From contig NZ_BMVO01000004.1 of the NCBI RefSeq assembly GCF_014650755.1, forward strand, positions 306,287 to 370,286: a DNA stretch of 64,000 nt, read 5' to 3'. The position numbers and the translations under genes were made by a program. This stretch comes from Streptomyces chryseus (GTDB lineage: Bacteria > Actinomycetota > Actinomycetes > Streptomycetales > Streptomycetaceae). Positions 1 to 8,865 of this stretch are shown here, in pieces. The first letter of the stretch is position 1. Each line of letters opens with the position of its first letter. The notes under the pieces were generated by a model. That model saw nothing but the letters and a program-made list of their open reading frames with translations, ran no database searches and was not told where the DNA came from.

Positions 1-1035
1 GGTGTTCCCGGGGAGCCCTGGCAGGGGACGGCGTGGATCGCCGGGGCCGAGCGGCCGGTGGTCGCCGTGATGACCGACGCGACCCCGAGGGGCGCGCTCC
101 TGGTGCTCGTGCGCGAGGACGGCGCCGCGCCGGTGGACGCCGGCGCACTCGCTGTCACGCAGGCCCTCTGGTCGCTGGTGACCAGCCACTTCGACCGGTT
201 GGCGACGGAGGCGACACCCGGCGCCCTGGCCCGTTCCCGCGCCGCCGCCGACACCCGGGCCCGGGTGATCGCGGAGCTGGGCGAGACCCACTCGGCCGCG
301 CTGACGGGGCTGCTGGGCGTGCTGCGCAGCCGTCGCCTCGACGACACGGCCGCGCGGGCGACGGCCACGGAACTGGCCGTGTCGGCGCTCATCGAGCTGC
401 GGGCCGAGGCCGACCGGGACAAGGCCGTCGCGGAGGAGCGGGCCGACGATGCCTTCGGCCGGCTCGCGGACGCGCTGCGCGCCCTGGTGCGCCACAGCTC
501 CGTCCGGCTCGAACTGGCACCTCCGGAGTCCGTGCGCCACGTGGCCGCCGACGTGGCCCACGCGGCGCGGGCGATCGTACGCGCGGTGGTGCTGACCGTG
601 CTGGAGCAGGAGACGACGACCCGGGTACGGGTGGGCTGGCAGATCACCGAGCAGGAGCTGCGCGCCACCGTGCGCGACGACGGGCCGGGCGCGCTGTCCT
701 TGTGCGATCTGGGCTCCGCGCGCGTCGCGGACCGGCTGGACGTCCTGGGCGGACGGCTGGAGGTGGACGCGGTGCCGGGCTGGGGAACGACGGTCACGGC
801 GGTCGTCCCCCTGGCGACGCCCGAGGCCCCCGCCTCCGCCGATCCCCTGCGGGCACTGGGGCCGCGCGAACTCCAGGTGCTGGCGCGGCTCGCGCTCGGG
901 CACCGCAACCGGGTGATCGCGCAGGAACTGCACATCAGCGAGTCGACGGTGAAGTTCCACGTCGCGAAGATCCTGACCAAGCTGGGGGTCGCCTCGCGGG
1001 GCGAGGCGGCGGCCCTGTTCCACGCGGCGGCCTGA
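1..1035 (+). CDS. LuxR-type regulator with kinase-like ATPase domain (5' end outside window)
   Basis: The reading frame is open from base 1 and reads as plausible protein before the first available GTG at 58, so the gene most likely starts upstream of the window; 344 residues are visible. The middle holds a helical block with a His in an ETHSAALTGLL context, like a degenerate HisKA_3 dimerisation helix, then an HATPase-like segment with a DDGPG box and a GWGTTV glycine motif. The last 65 residues are a LuxR/GerE helix-turn-helix (LGPRELQVLARLALGH, then STVKFHVAKILTKLGV). Kinase-like and DNA-binding parts are therefore on one chain, unlike a NarL two-component pair. The HTH assignment is firm; whether the ATPase part is catalytic is unknown. 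Confidence 0.8.
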   Translation, partial: GVPGEPWQGTAWIAGAERPVVAVMTDATPRGALLVLVREDGAAPVDAGALAVTQALWSLVTSHFDRLATEATPGALARSRAAADTRARVIAELGETHSAALTGLLGVLRSRRLDDTAARATATELAVSALIELRAEADRDKAVAEERADDAFGRLADALRALVRHSSVRLELAPPESVRHVAADVAHAARAIVRAVVLTVLEQETTTRVRVGWQITEQELRATVRDDGPGALSLCDLGSARVADRLDVLGGRLEVDAVPGWGTTVTAVVPLATPEAPASADPLRALGPRELQVLARLALGHRNRVIAQELHISESTVKFHVAKILTKLGVASRGEAAALFHAAA

Positions 1036-1045
1036 GCGGCCCGGT

Positions 1046-1080
1046 GCCGCCCGGCCCCGAGGGTGGCGGGGCCGGGCGGC
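1046..1080 (+). terminator. GC-rich hairpin after the LuxR gene
   Basis: A perfect 13-bp stem (1046-1058 with 1068-1080) and a 9-nt loop begin 10 nt after the stop codon. There is no U-tract, as is common for Streptomyces terminators. It may also serve the convergent protease gene. Confidence 0.5.
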
Positions 1081-1134
1081 GAACGGGCCGGCAGGTCGGC
1101 GTGCCGTCAGGTCAGCGGGTCAGCTGTCAGCCGG

Positions 1135-2034
1135 TCAGCGCCCGAGCAGCCGCTTGACCTTCTTGCCCTTGGCGGACTCGTCCAGCGTCTTCCACAGCTT
1201 GGCGGAGCCGGTGTACGCGTAGACTCCCGGAGCTCCCTGCTCCGCGCAGCCGTCGCCGTACGACACGATGCCGATCTGGTAGACGCCCTGACGGCCGGGC
1301 AGTTTGCGGAACAGCGGACCGCCGCTGTCGCCCTGGCAGGAGTCCTTGCCCTCGACGCCGGCGCAGACATTGACCCCCTTGTCGTAGCCGGGATAGGCGG
1401 CCCTGCACTCGATGTGCGACAGCACGGGCACGTTCACCGCGCGCAGCCGGTCGGGGAACGACGGGATCTCGGTGTTGGTGTTGCCCCAGCCCGCGACCGT
1501 GGCCGAGGCGCCCGGCCGGATCAGGGCATCGGTGCCGAGGGTCGGCAGGAGCACCGGAGCCGTGCCCCGCACCGGCTTGTCCAGCATCAGGAACGCCATG
1601 TCGTACGCCTCCTGCCCCTTGGCGTACCGGGGGTGGACGACGATGTCGGTCACGTTGCGCAGGGAACCCTGCTTCTTGTTCGACAGCACGGTGCGGCCGA
1701 CGGTGACCTCGACGGTCTTGGCCTTGGTGCCCTCGACGCAGTGCGCGGCGGTGAGCACGACGTTCGTGGTCAGCAGGCTGCCGCCGCAGAACTGCCGGTC
1801 CACGGCGCTGCCCCTGCCCTTGTTCAGCAGGGCGCTCATGAAGGGGTACGAGCCGTTGGCCTTCTCGACGCCGCCGATGATGTAGGCGCTGGGCCGGTCC
1901 CCGTCCTTCGCCACCGGCGCCGAGGCCGCCTGCGCGGGACTCGCGGCCGATATGAAAAGGGTGAGAGCGGCGCCGGCCGCCAGACCCGCGGCGGACGTCC
2001 GCCCCAAGTGGCGGCGGAAGAATGGAATGTGCAT
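1135..2034 (-). CDS. Secreted trypsin-like serine protease (S1 family)
   Basis: The 299-residue product starts at the ATG at 2034, the first residue of a clear Sec signal peptide (RR at 7-8, hydrophobic stretch, cleavage near AQAASA about residue 37). A longer in-frame start would put 21 non-signal-like residues in front. After a short propeptide the mature chain begins with IIGG near residue 52, the usual trypsin activation site. The catalytic triad is visible: His98 in LTAAHC, Asp145 in DMAF, Ser237 in GDSGGP. Asp231, six residues before the serine, is the S1-pocket aspartate, which predicts cleavage after Lys or Arg. Several cysteines pair as in trypsin. It is transcribed alone, divergent from the phosphatase gene at 2416. 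Confidence 0.93.
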   Translation of the reverse strand: MHIPFFRRHLGRTSAAGLAAGAALTLFISAASPAQAASAPVAKDGDRPSAYIIGGVEKANGSYPFMSALLNKGRGSAVDRQFCGGSLLTTNVVLTAAHCVEGTKAKTVEVTVGRTVLSNKKQGSLRNVTDIVVHPRYAKGQEAYDMAFLMLDKPVRGTAPVLLPTLGTDALIRPGASATVAGWGNTNTEIPSFPDRLRAVNVPVLSHIECRAAYPGYDKGVNVCAGVEGKDSCQGDSGGPLFRKLPGRQGVYQIGIVSYGDGCAEQGAPGVYAYTGSAKLWKTLDESAKGKKVKRLLGR

Positions 2035-2080
2035 GGGGGGTTTTCTCCGATTCGGTGAAATGACACCACGGCGGAGCACA

Positions 2081-2108
2081 GGTTTATGAAGAGCCAACGG
2101 CTCGTCAA
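2081..2108 (-). promoter_or_regulatory. Candidate promoter for the trypsin-like protease
   Basis: On the minus strand TTGACG (2108-2103) and TAAACC (2086-2081) are separated by 16 bp, about 50 bp upstream of the start codon, in a locally AT-richer stretch. The -35 is good and the -10 is weak. Confidence 0.35.
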
Positions 2109-2415
2109 AAAGCCTGCGCAGGCGCGGTGTTATGACGCCGGCTTACATTAGAAGCCCCGCTGTGAGCACGTCAAAGAAGGGGAACGGAATTCCACTGACG
2201 GCGACTTCCGCTCCGCTTCCCCCGCATGCTTCCTGCTTCTCTCAGACGAGAAAAGGCCGGGCCGGGTTCACTCCCGTCGCCAGAGTTTTCTTCCGCCCTC
2301 TGTCCCCCGCGCATCCGCACAGGTATGAATGTGACCCCTGAACGGATCGGCCGGCCGCCGTCGCCCTCGCGGCGCGCGGCTCGCCCGGCGTATGCGGGAG
2401 GTGTAGAAAGAGGTC
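2109..2415. other. Non-coding divergent spacer, AT-richer than its surroundings
   Basis: This 307-bp stretch separates the protease promoter from the phosphatase start at 2416. No reading frame with coding character was seen. It contains a 12-bp palindrome GCCTGCGCAGGC at 2112-2123 and the upstream region of the phosphatase gene. No recognised sigma-factor consensus was found on the plus strand. Confidence 0.5.
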
Positions 2416-5121
2416 ATGGCCGGACGCAACGGCCGCCCGCGCTCGGTCTCGCCGATGCGAACTGTCGCTGGTCAGGTCTTCCTCCTCCAGGTGGCGATCG
2501 TCGTGCTGCTCGTGGCCAGCGCCATGGCGGTGCTGGTGTTGCAGTCCCGGTCCGACAGCGAGCGGGAGGCCCGCAACCGCTCGGTCGCCGTGGCCGAGAC
2601 CTTCGCCGGCGCACCCGGCGTCGAGGAGGCCCTGGAGAGCCCCGACCCGACCGCCGAACTGCAGGGGCCGGCCGAAGAGGCCCGAAAACGCTCCGGCGTC
2701 GATTTCATCGTCGTACTGAACACCGACGGCATCCGCTACACCCACCCGCTGCCCGACCGGATCGGGAAGAAGTTCGTGGGCGATCTGGAACCGGCGCTGG
2801 AGGGCCGGGTCGTCACCGAGAAGATCACCGGGACCATCGGCCCCCTCGTGCAGGCCCAGGTGCCGGTCACCGGCCGTGACGGCTCGGTCATCGGTGTCGT
2901 GTCCGCCGGCATCACCATCGAGAAGGTCAGCGGTGTGGTCGAGGAGCAGATCCCGCTGCTCTTCGGGGCCGCGGCGGTGGTGCTGCTCCTCGCGACGGGT
3001 GGGACGGCCCTGGTGAGCCGGCGGCTGCGCCGCCAGACGCGCGGCCTCGGTCCGGCCGAGATGACCCGGATGTACGAACATCACGACGCGGTCCTGCACG
3101 CCGTACGGGAGGGCGTGCTCATCGTCGGGGGCGACGGCCGGCTGCTGCTCGCCAACGACGAGGCGCGCCGGCTGCTCGGCCTGCCGAACGAGGTCGAGGG
3201 ACTGCACGTCACCGAACTGGGGCTCGACCCGCGGACCGCCGCGCTGCTGGCGTCGGGCCAGGACGTCACGGACGAGGTGCATCCGGTCGGCGACCGTCTG
3301 CTCGCCGTCAACCAGCGCACCACGGACCAGCACGGCGGCCCGGCCGGCAGCGTCACGACGCTGCGGGACACCACCGAGCTCCAGGCGCTGTCCGGCAGGG
3401 CGGACGTGGCGCGGGCCCGTCTGAAGCTGCTGTACGACGCCGGAACGGAGATCGGCACCACCCTCGACGTGGTGCGCACGTGCGAGGAGCTGACGGAGTT
3501 CGCCGCGGCCCGGTTCGCCGACTACGCCACGGTCGATCTGGTGGAGGCCGTGCTGCGCAGCGAGGAGCCGACCGCGACCGGCACGGGCACAGGCGTGGAC
3601 CTGCGCCGGGTGGCATTCCACGGCCTCGGCGCGGACACGTCGCTCTATCCGCTCGGCAAGACGATCCGCTTCGTACCGTCCACACCGGTCGGCTTCAGTC
3701 TCGGCAAGGGCGAGGCGGTCCTCCAGGCGCATCTGGGCAGCTTCACCGGCTGGCAGGAGCAGGACCCGGACCGGGCCCGCCGGCTCGTCGAGCACGGCAT
3801 CCACTCGATGATCGCCGTGCCGCTGCGCGCCCGCGGCGTCATCCTCGGCCTGGCCATCTTCTGGCGCTCGGAGAAGCCGGAGCCCTTCGAGGAGGAGGAC
3901 CTCTCCGTCGCCGAGGAACTGGTGGCCCGCGCCGCGGTGAGCGTGGACAACGCCCGCCGCTACACGCGCGAGCACACCATGGCGGTGACGCTGCAACGCA
4001 GCCTGCTGCCCCGGGGCCTGCCGGAGCAGAACGCCGTCGACGTCGCCTACCGGTACCTGCCCGCGCAGGCGGGACTCGGCGGGCTCGGCGGCGTCGGCGG
4101 CGACTGGTTCGACATCATCCCGCTGCCCGGCGCCCGGGTGGCACTCGTGGTGGGCGACGTCGTGGGCCACGGGCTCCACGCAGCCGCCACGATGGGGCGG
4201 CTGCGCACGGCGGTGCACAACTTCTCCACCCTGGACCTGCCGCCCGACGAGCTCCTGTGGCACCTCGACGAGCTGGTCGCCCGCATCGACCAGGACGAGT
4301 CCGGTGACGACGCCGACGCGGGGGTCACCGGGGCCACCTGCCTGTACGCGATCTACGATCCGGTGACCGGGCACTGCACCATGGCGCGGGCCGGTCACCT
4401 CCAGCCGGCGATCGTCCGCCCGGACGGCACCACGGTCCTGGCGGATGTGCCCGGGGGCCCGCCGCTCGGGCTGGGCGGGCTGCCGTTCGAGACGCTCGAC
4501 GTTCGGCTGCCGGAGAACAGCCGGCTGGTCCTGTACACGGACGGGCTCGTCGAGGACCGGGACCGGGACATCGACGACGGCCTGGCGCTCCTGCTCCGCA
4601 CGCTCGCCGACCACGCCGACCTGACGCCGGAGGAGACCTGCGAGGAGGTGCTCGGCGCGCTGCTGCCGACGCGCCAGCGGGACGACATCGCGCTGCTCGT
4701 CAGCCGTACCCGCGTACTGGACTCCGGCCGGGTGGCCGAGTGGGACGTGCCGCACGATCCGTCGGCGGTGGCGGAGGTCCGGGCCTCGGTGACCGGCAAG
4801 CTGGCCGAGTGGGGGCTGGCCGAGGAGGCGTTCACCACCGAGCTGATCCTGAGCGAGCTGGTCACCAACGCCATCCGCTACGCGGCCGGTCCCATCCGCG
4901 TCCGGCTGATCCGCGACCGGAGCCTGATCTGCGAGGTGGCGGACGGCAGCAGCACCTCCCCGCACCTGCGACAGGCGGCGAACACGGACGAGGGAGGGCG
5001 CGGGCTCTTCCTCGTCGCGCAGTTCGCCGACCGCTGGGGCACCAGGTACACCGGGGACGGCAAGGTCATCTGGACGGAGCAGCCGCTGCCGGACGGCGAC
5101 GCGCCGCCGGGCCCGCTGTGA
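2416..5121 (+). CDS. Membrane-anchored sCache-PAS-GAF-SpoIIE phosphatase with RsbW-like domain
   Basis: The 901-residue protein starts at an ATG preceded by AAAGAGG. Order of parts: membrane helix 21-42, extracellular sensor about 43-178 with the DGIRYTHPLPDRIGKKFVG signature of CitA/DcuS-type sCache domains, membrane helix 179-200, PAS about 225-320, GAF about 345-515, PP2C/SpoIIE phosphatase about 540-765, and a C-terminal HATPase_c_2 (RsbW-like) about 775-890. Metal-binding acidic residues are present: Asp563 in GGDWFD, Asp581 in GDVVGHG, Asp709 in YTDG and Asp757 in DDIALL. The ATPase part keeps the N-box (ELILSELVTNAIRY) and DEGGRGL. Such proteins typically dephosphorylate STAS anti-anti-sigma factors and may also act as kinases. 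A close paralogue of the same architecture lies at 29377. The sensor fold suggests a small carboxylate ligand (inference). Confidence 0.92.
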   Translation: MAGRNGRPRSVSPMRTVAGQVFLLQVAIVVLLVASAMAVLVLQSRSDSEREARNRSVAVAETFAGAPGVEEALESPDPTAELQGPAEEARKRSGVDFIVVLNTDGIRYTHPLPDRIGKKFVGDLEPALEGRVVTEKITGTIGPLVQAQVPVTGRDGSVIGVVSAGITIEKVSGVVEEQIPLLFGAAAVVLLLATGGTALVSRRLRRQTRGLGPAEMTRMYEHHDAVLHAVREGVLIVGGDGRLLLANDEARRLLGLPNEVEGLHVTELGLDPRTAALLASGQDVTDEVHPVGDRLLAVNQRTTDQHGGPAGSVTTLRDTTELQALSGRADVARARLKLLYDAGTEIGTTLDVVRTCEELTEFAAARFADYATVDLVEAVLRSEEPTATGTGTGVDLRRVAFHGLGADTSLYPLGKTIRFVPSTPVGFSLGKGEAVLQAHLGSFTGWQEQDPDRARRLVEHGIHSMIAVPLRARGVILGLAIFWRSEKPEPFEEEDLSVAEELVARAAVSVDNARRYTREHTMAVTLQRSLLPRGLPEQNAVDVAYRYLPAQAGLGGLGGVGGDWFDIIPLPGARVALVVGDVVGHGLHAAATMGRLRTAVHNFSTLDLPPDELLWHLDELVARIDQDESGDDADAGVTGATCLYAIYDPVTGHCTMARAGHLQPAIVRPDGTTVLADVPGGPPLGLGGLPFETLDVRLPENSRLVLYTDGLVEDRDRDIDDGLALLLRTLADHADLTPEETCEEVLGALLPTRQRDDIALLVSRTRVLDSGRVAEWDVPHDPSAVAEVRASVTGKLAEWGLAEEAFTTELILSELVTNAIRYAAGPIRVRLIRDRSLICEVADGSSTSPHLRQAANTDEGGRGLFLVAQFADRWGTRYTGDGKVIWTEQPLPDGDAPPGPL

Positions 5122-5148
5122 GGCGCGGGGCGCGGCGCCCGCGCCGGA

Positions 5149-6726
5149 TCAGTCCCGGTCGCGCACCGCGACGATGCCGTTGAAGACGCCGGCGTACGCG
5201 GTGCCGTCCGGGCCGATGGTGAGCGGCGCCCAGTTGTTGTCGTACGCCGGGCCCGTTCCGGTGAGCTGCCGCCAGCGGATCTTTCCCGTACGGAAGTCGA
5301 CCGCCGTCAGGTACCAGGCGTCGATGCCGAGCCTGTTCGGTTCCTTGGCGTAGAAGTAGAGCAGTCCGTTGGCGGTGGAGAGCTTCGGGACGGTGGACGG
5401 CGACCGTACGTCGCTCTCCCAGACGGTGTCGCAGCCGCTGCCGTTCTCGCGCACGTCGATGCGGGTGGCGCCGCCCGTGACGCTGCGTCCCAGGAGCAGC
5501 GACGACGGGTTCTCGTAGCCGTAGTTGTTCTCCACGACCAGGCTGTTGCCCCAGCTGATGAGGGAATTGTCCGTGGTGGACCGTCCGGAGGTGAAGACGG
5601 GCACCTCGCAGACGAGCCGGTCGTTCCCGGGAACGTTCGTTCCGCGCCGGTAGACGAGGACGTTCATCCGGTCGTCGGCGTTGTCGGTGATCGCCACGTA
5701 GCCGTCGCCGAACAGGTCGGGGGTGGTGCCCGATCCCTGGTTGACGGAGCCGGGCTTGGTGCCCGTTCCCCGGTCGTACGTCTGGCGCCACTGGACGCGG
5801 GGGGTGCCGTCGGGGTCCGCGCGGAAGCTGTAGAGGGCGTGGTCGGAGACGATCGAGACGCCGTCCTCGGCGACCGAGAAGGAGTTCTGGATCTCCTCCC
5901 CTGCCAGGCGGATCGCGCGGATCGCGGACGTCCGCGGGTCGACCGTGCCGACGCGGCCGAGCCGGGTCACCCACCAGACGCGCCCCTGCCAGTCGGGCAT
6001 CACGGACGTCACGGGGTCGCAGGTGCCGCTCGGGTTCAGGTTGGTCCAGGTCACGCAGTCGTGCGGGACGTGCGCGGTGAGATCCCAGTCGTCCTCGACG
6101 ACGAAGCGCCAGCTGCCGTCCGCCGTGCGCTCGTGCGCGATGCGCAGGACGTGCTGGCGGGAGTCGGCGAGCACCACCCGGTCCTCGTTGTCGAGGTAGA
6201 AGTACGCGCCCCCGGAGGTGTCCTTGAAGATCTTCTCGAAGTCGAGGCGGGTGACGGCCTCGACGGTCGAGGAGCGCTGCGGCAGCTTGTACTCGGCGAG
6301 GGTGGCCAGGGTGCGCGGGTGCAGCAGTTTGAGGCGGAATCCCTGGAAGGTGCCGCAGACGGTGATCAGGCGGCCCGCCGCGTCGAAGGTGGCGGTCGCG
6401 CACTCGCCGCCCAGGGCCGCGATGCGCTCGCTGGTGACCTGCGGGTCGCGTCCCAGCGGTCCCGGGTACGGGTGGGTGCCGCTGCCCGCCGCGTCCGCGT
6501 GCATGCCGCTGCGACCGTTCGGGGCGAGGAACGGGTGCTGAGGGGGCGCTTCGCCGGGGACCGGCCGCGCGGTGGCCGGCTCGCCCTCGTACGCGCTGAC
6601 GAGCCGGTGGCCGGGCGCCTTGGGTATCTCCTCGGCGCGCACGACCCCCGACGGCAGGACGGCGGGGACGACGAGGGCGAGGGCGAGGGCCAGCGCGCGG
6701 GCGTACGCTCTGCGGGTCCTGGGCAT
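5149..6726 (-). CDS. Secreted protein, probable beta-propeller (PQQ-like repeats)
   Basis: The start at 6726 is fixed by AAGGAG six bases upstream and by the signal peptide that follows (MPRTRRAYARALALALALV, cleavage near VRAEE about residue 31). The 525-residue chain contains repeated short blocks of the type D-x-x-G-R-x-W-W-V-T-x-x-G and D-x-x-T-G-K-I-R-W, as in blades of PQQ-like or quinoprotein-like propellers. Cysteine pairs fit an extracellular location. No catalytic motif was recognised, so the function is unknown. It is monocistronic and convergent with the phosphatase gene at 2416. Conserved secreted proteins of this kind occur in many Streptomyces. Confidence 0.75.
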   Translation of the reverse strand: MPRTRRAYARALALALALVVPAVLPSGVVRAEEIPKAPGHRLVSAYEGEPATARPVPGEAPPQHPFLAPNGRSGMHADAAGSGTHPYPGPLGRDPQVTSERIAALGGECATATFDAAGRLITVCGTFQGFRLKLLHPRTLATLAEYKLPQRSSTVEAVTRLDFEKIFKDTSGGAYFYLDNEDRVVLADSRQHVLRIAHERTADGSWRFVVEDDWDLTAHVPHDCVTWTNLNPSGTCDPVTSVMPDWQGRVWWVTRLGRVGTVDPRTSAIRAIRLAGEEIQNSFSVAEDGVSIVSDHALYSFRADPDGTPRVQWRQTYDRGTGTKPGSVNQGSGTTPDLFGDGYVAITDNADDRMNVLVYRRGTNVPGNDRLVCEVPVFTSGRSTTDNSLISWGNSLVVENNYGYENPSSLLLGRSVTGGATRIDVRENGSGCDTVWESDVRSPSTVPKLSTANGLLYFYAKEPNRLGIDAWYLTAVDFRTGKIRWRQLTGTGPAYDNNWAPLTIGPDGTAYAGVFNGIVAVRDRD

Positions 6727-6855
6727 CGGGCTCCTTGAGGGGGGACGGTCGCGCCGCCGCCCGACGCTAGGGCCGACTCCTTGAAGTGTCCATGGAAACC
6801 CGCACGGTTTCATCGCCCTGCCATCCGCGCGCAACACCCCGCGCGCGGTCCCCCG

Positions 6856-7050
6856 TCACGGCCTGAGGTCGCCCACCACGTCCGCCGTGGCGGCGATCCC
6901 GTTCTGGATGGTCGGCCCCATGCTCGTACCGGCCAGGAAGAAGCCGAGCAGGGCGCAGACCACCGCGTGCGAGACCTTCAGTCCTCCGTTGCGCAGGAAG
7001 ATCACCGCGAGAATCAGCAGGAGCAGCACCAACGAGATCGAAATGGCCAT
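6856..7050 (-). CDS. Small membrane protein, unknown function
   Basis: This 64-residue protein begins at the ATG at 7050 with a strong site, GGAGGAGG, 6 bases upstream; a TTG two codons earlier would overlap that spacing and is rejected. It has one N-terminal hydrophobic helix (residues 2-20), a short charged turn RNGGLK, and a second hydrophobic stretch (about 28-45), so a two-helix hairpin in the membrane is likely. Similar small proteins are widespread in Streptomyces without known function. It stands alone between two genes for secreted proteins. Confidence 0.75.
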   Translation of the reverse strand: MAISISLVLLLLILAVIFLRNGGLKVSHAVVCALLGFFLAGTSMGPTIQNGIAATADVVGDLRP

Positions 7051-7170
7051 GGTCAACCTCCTCCGCCGCGCGTGAATCGCGGCATTCGGCCGTCAGTCTG
7101 GCGCAGCGCGGGGGCCGTCCGGGCGGAAGACGTGTCCGCCGTACGGGTGTTGACTGATGGTGAGGGGCGG

Positions 7171-8040
7171 CTACGCGTCGTGCTTCCGCAGGAAACGCTC
7201 CAGACCGGCCAGGTCGTCGGTGTTGATGTGGTCCACGCCCGCGGCGAGCAGCTCGGTCCAGACGGCCTCCCGCGCCGGTCCCGGCAGGTCGGGCGTGGCC
7301 CAGAAGCGGACGCGCCGGCCGCCGCGGTGCGCGTCCGTGACGATGGCGCGCAGTCTCGCCCGCTCGGCCGGGGGGAACGGTCCGGCGCCCTGCCAGGTGA
7401 AGCTGTGCGTCCAGTTGCTGCTGATCAGCGGGATGAGGGAGGCGGGAGCCGGGGAGGGCGCGGCGAGGTCGTCGAGCCGCCCGTCGTAGAAGGCGTGGCG
7501 CACCCGCTGCGCCTCCAGGGGGACGCGGGCGGCCCGGTCGCCGGAGACGACGGCGGTCACCGCGCCGGGGCGCACGTGGCCGTGGGTGTACGTGCTCAGC
7601 ATGCGGCGGTGACGGCGCAGTTGGCGGTGGAGTTCGAGGTAGGCGGCCGCGCCGTCGTTCTTGATGTCGACGAGCAGCTGCACGGGGCGGCGGTACCCCC
7701 GGTACACGTGGCCGTGGTTGGCCCTGATCCGGGCCGCCAGGGGGGCCAGGTAGAGCGATTCGAGGGTGCGGGAGGGGTCGAGGTCGACCGGGTCGTGGGC
7801 GACGAGGAGCTGCCCCTCGACGAGGAAGATGTCCGCCTCGACACTCGTGAAGCCGTGGGAGAGGGCGTCGTGCAGGGGGCGCTCGTGCGCGTAGTCGTTG
7901 TGCGCGTGCGCGCGGCGCAGCGGGCTCGGCCCGGGCTTCCGCTCGGCGGCCTGGGCGTACGCGGGAACGGCGACAGCTCCCGCGAACGCGGCGGCGAAGG
8001 TGGTGACGACTCTGCGGCGGGTGGGCGCGGCGACGGCCAT
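7171..8040 (-). CDS. Secreted PI-PLC/GDPD-like phosphodiesterase
   Basis: The 289-residue product starts at the ATG at 8040, with GGAGG four bases upstream. The N-terminus (TRRRVVTTF, then a hydrophobic run ending AYAQA) looks like a Tat-type signal. The mature part has AHAHNDYAHERP, then EADIFLVEGQLLVAHDP, which place the His, Glu and Asp residues expected for the TIM-barrel phosphodiesterase superfamily that includes glycerophosphodiester phosphodiesterases and PI-specific phospholipase C. LLVDIKND is the next metal-side strand. It should hydrolyse a phosphodiester of a lipid head group outside the cell; the exact substrate cannot be read from sequence. The start 78 bases further upstream lacks a ribosome binding site. 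Confidence 0.8.
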   Translation of the reverse strand: MAVAAPTRRRVVTTFAAAFAGAVAVPAYAQAAERKPGPSPLRRAHAHNDYAHERPLHDALSHGFTSVEADIFLVEGQLLVAHDPVDLDPSRTLESLYLAPLAARIRANHGHVYRGYRRPVQLLVDIKNDGAAAYLELHRQLRRHRRMLSTYTHGHVRPGAVTAVVSGDRAARVPLEAQRVRHAFYDGRLDDLAAPSPAPASLIPLISSNWTHSFTWQGAGPFPPAERARLRAIVTDAHRGGRRVRFWATPDLPGPAREAVWTELLAAGVDHINTDDLAGLERFLRKHDA

Positions 8041-8205
8041 GGTGCCTCCGGAGGTGTACGGGGCGTTCGGGGACTCCGGCGAGTATCGGCTCCGCGGCGC
8101 ATCGATGGGCAGGGTCACGACAAGAGTTCCGCCACCCGTCGCCGGCGGTTCAGGCCCGGCACCAAGACGTCAGGCGGGGTTCCTGCAGGGCGTGTTGTCG
8201 CGCGC

Positions 8206-8865
8206 TCAGGCCGCCGCGACCTCGTCCCAGCGCAGCGTACGGTCGCACCAGCGCTCCAGGAGGACACGGTCGTGGCCCACGGCGAGCAGGCCCGCGCCGC
8301 TCTCGCGCCGGTACGTCTCGACCACCGCGACCAGGGCCGCCGTGGTCGACGCGTCCAGCATGGCCGTCATCTCGTCGCACACCAGCCAGCGGGGGCGCAG
8401 CACCAGGGCGCGGGCCAGGCAGGCGCGTTGCAGCTGGCCGTCGCTCACCTCGTGCGGGCGGCGGCCGAGGAGGTCGTCGCCCAGTCCTGTCGCCCGGGAC
8501 AGCTCCCGCACCGTGGCGGCCGCCTCGTCGCGCCGTCCGGTGGCGCGCAGCGGCTCGGCGATCAGGTCGCGCAGGCTCAGCCGGGGGTCGGCGGACAGCC
8601 GCGGCTGCTGGAAGACGACGCCGATCGCCGTGCGCTGGCCGCGCGGGGCGCGGTGGCGCCAGCCGGTGACGCGGCTGCCGTCGAGGGTGACGGTCCCGGC
8701 GTCGGGGCGGTGCAGCAGGGCGGCGACCCTGGCGAGGGTCGACTTGCCGCAGCCGCTCGGCCCGAGCAGGCCGACCGCCTCACCGGCCGCGACGGTGAGG
8801 TGCGCGTCCCGGACGACCGGAGCCCCGCGCTCGTAACCTGCGGTGATCGCGTCGAGCTCAAGCAC
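8206..8865 (-). CDS. nikE: ABC importer ATPase 2 (NikE-like)
   Basis: The 219-residue ATPase is the last gene of the five-gene importer operon and overlaps the preceding ATPase gene by 8 bp. Walker A GPSGCGKS is at about 35-42, the signature reads VSDGQLQRA near 145, Walker B is WLVCDEMT, and the H-loop is GHD. The signature followed by QRACLARAL resembles NikE/OppF-type subunits, but the chain is short and lacks the C-terminal oligopeptide-transporter extension. It would power uptake together with the ATPase at 8858-10000. The name rests on operon composition and the Nur-like box; a peptide transporter is the alternative. Confidence 0.7.
   Translation of the reverse strand: MLELDAITAGYERGAPVVRDAHLTVAAGEAVGLLGPSGCGKSTLARVAALLHRPDAGTVTLDGSRVTGWRHRAPRGQRTAIGVVFQQPRLSADPRLSLRDLIAEPLRATGRRDEAAATVRELSRATGLGDDLLGRRPHEVSDGQLQRACLARALVLRPRWLVCDEMTAMLDASTTAALVAVVETYRRESGAGLLAVGHDRVLLERWCDRTLRWDEVAAA

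Noticed and set aside
2242..4965. 907-codon open frame antisense to the phosphatase gene
   Set aside because: Third-position G/C of the real gene removes stops on the other strand; the translation is Arg/Gly/Asp-rich with no domain. The same applies to long frames at 20382-22976, 34287-36965, 46642-48816 and 6781-8913.
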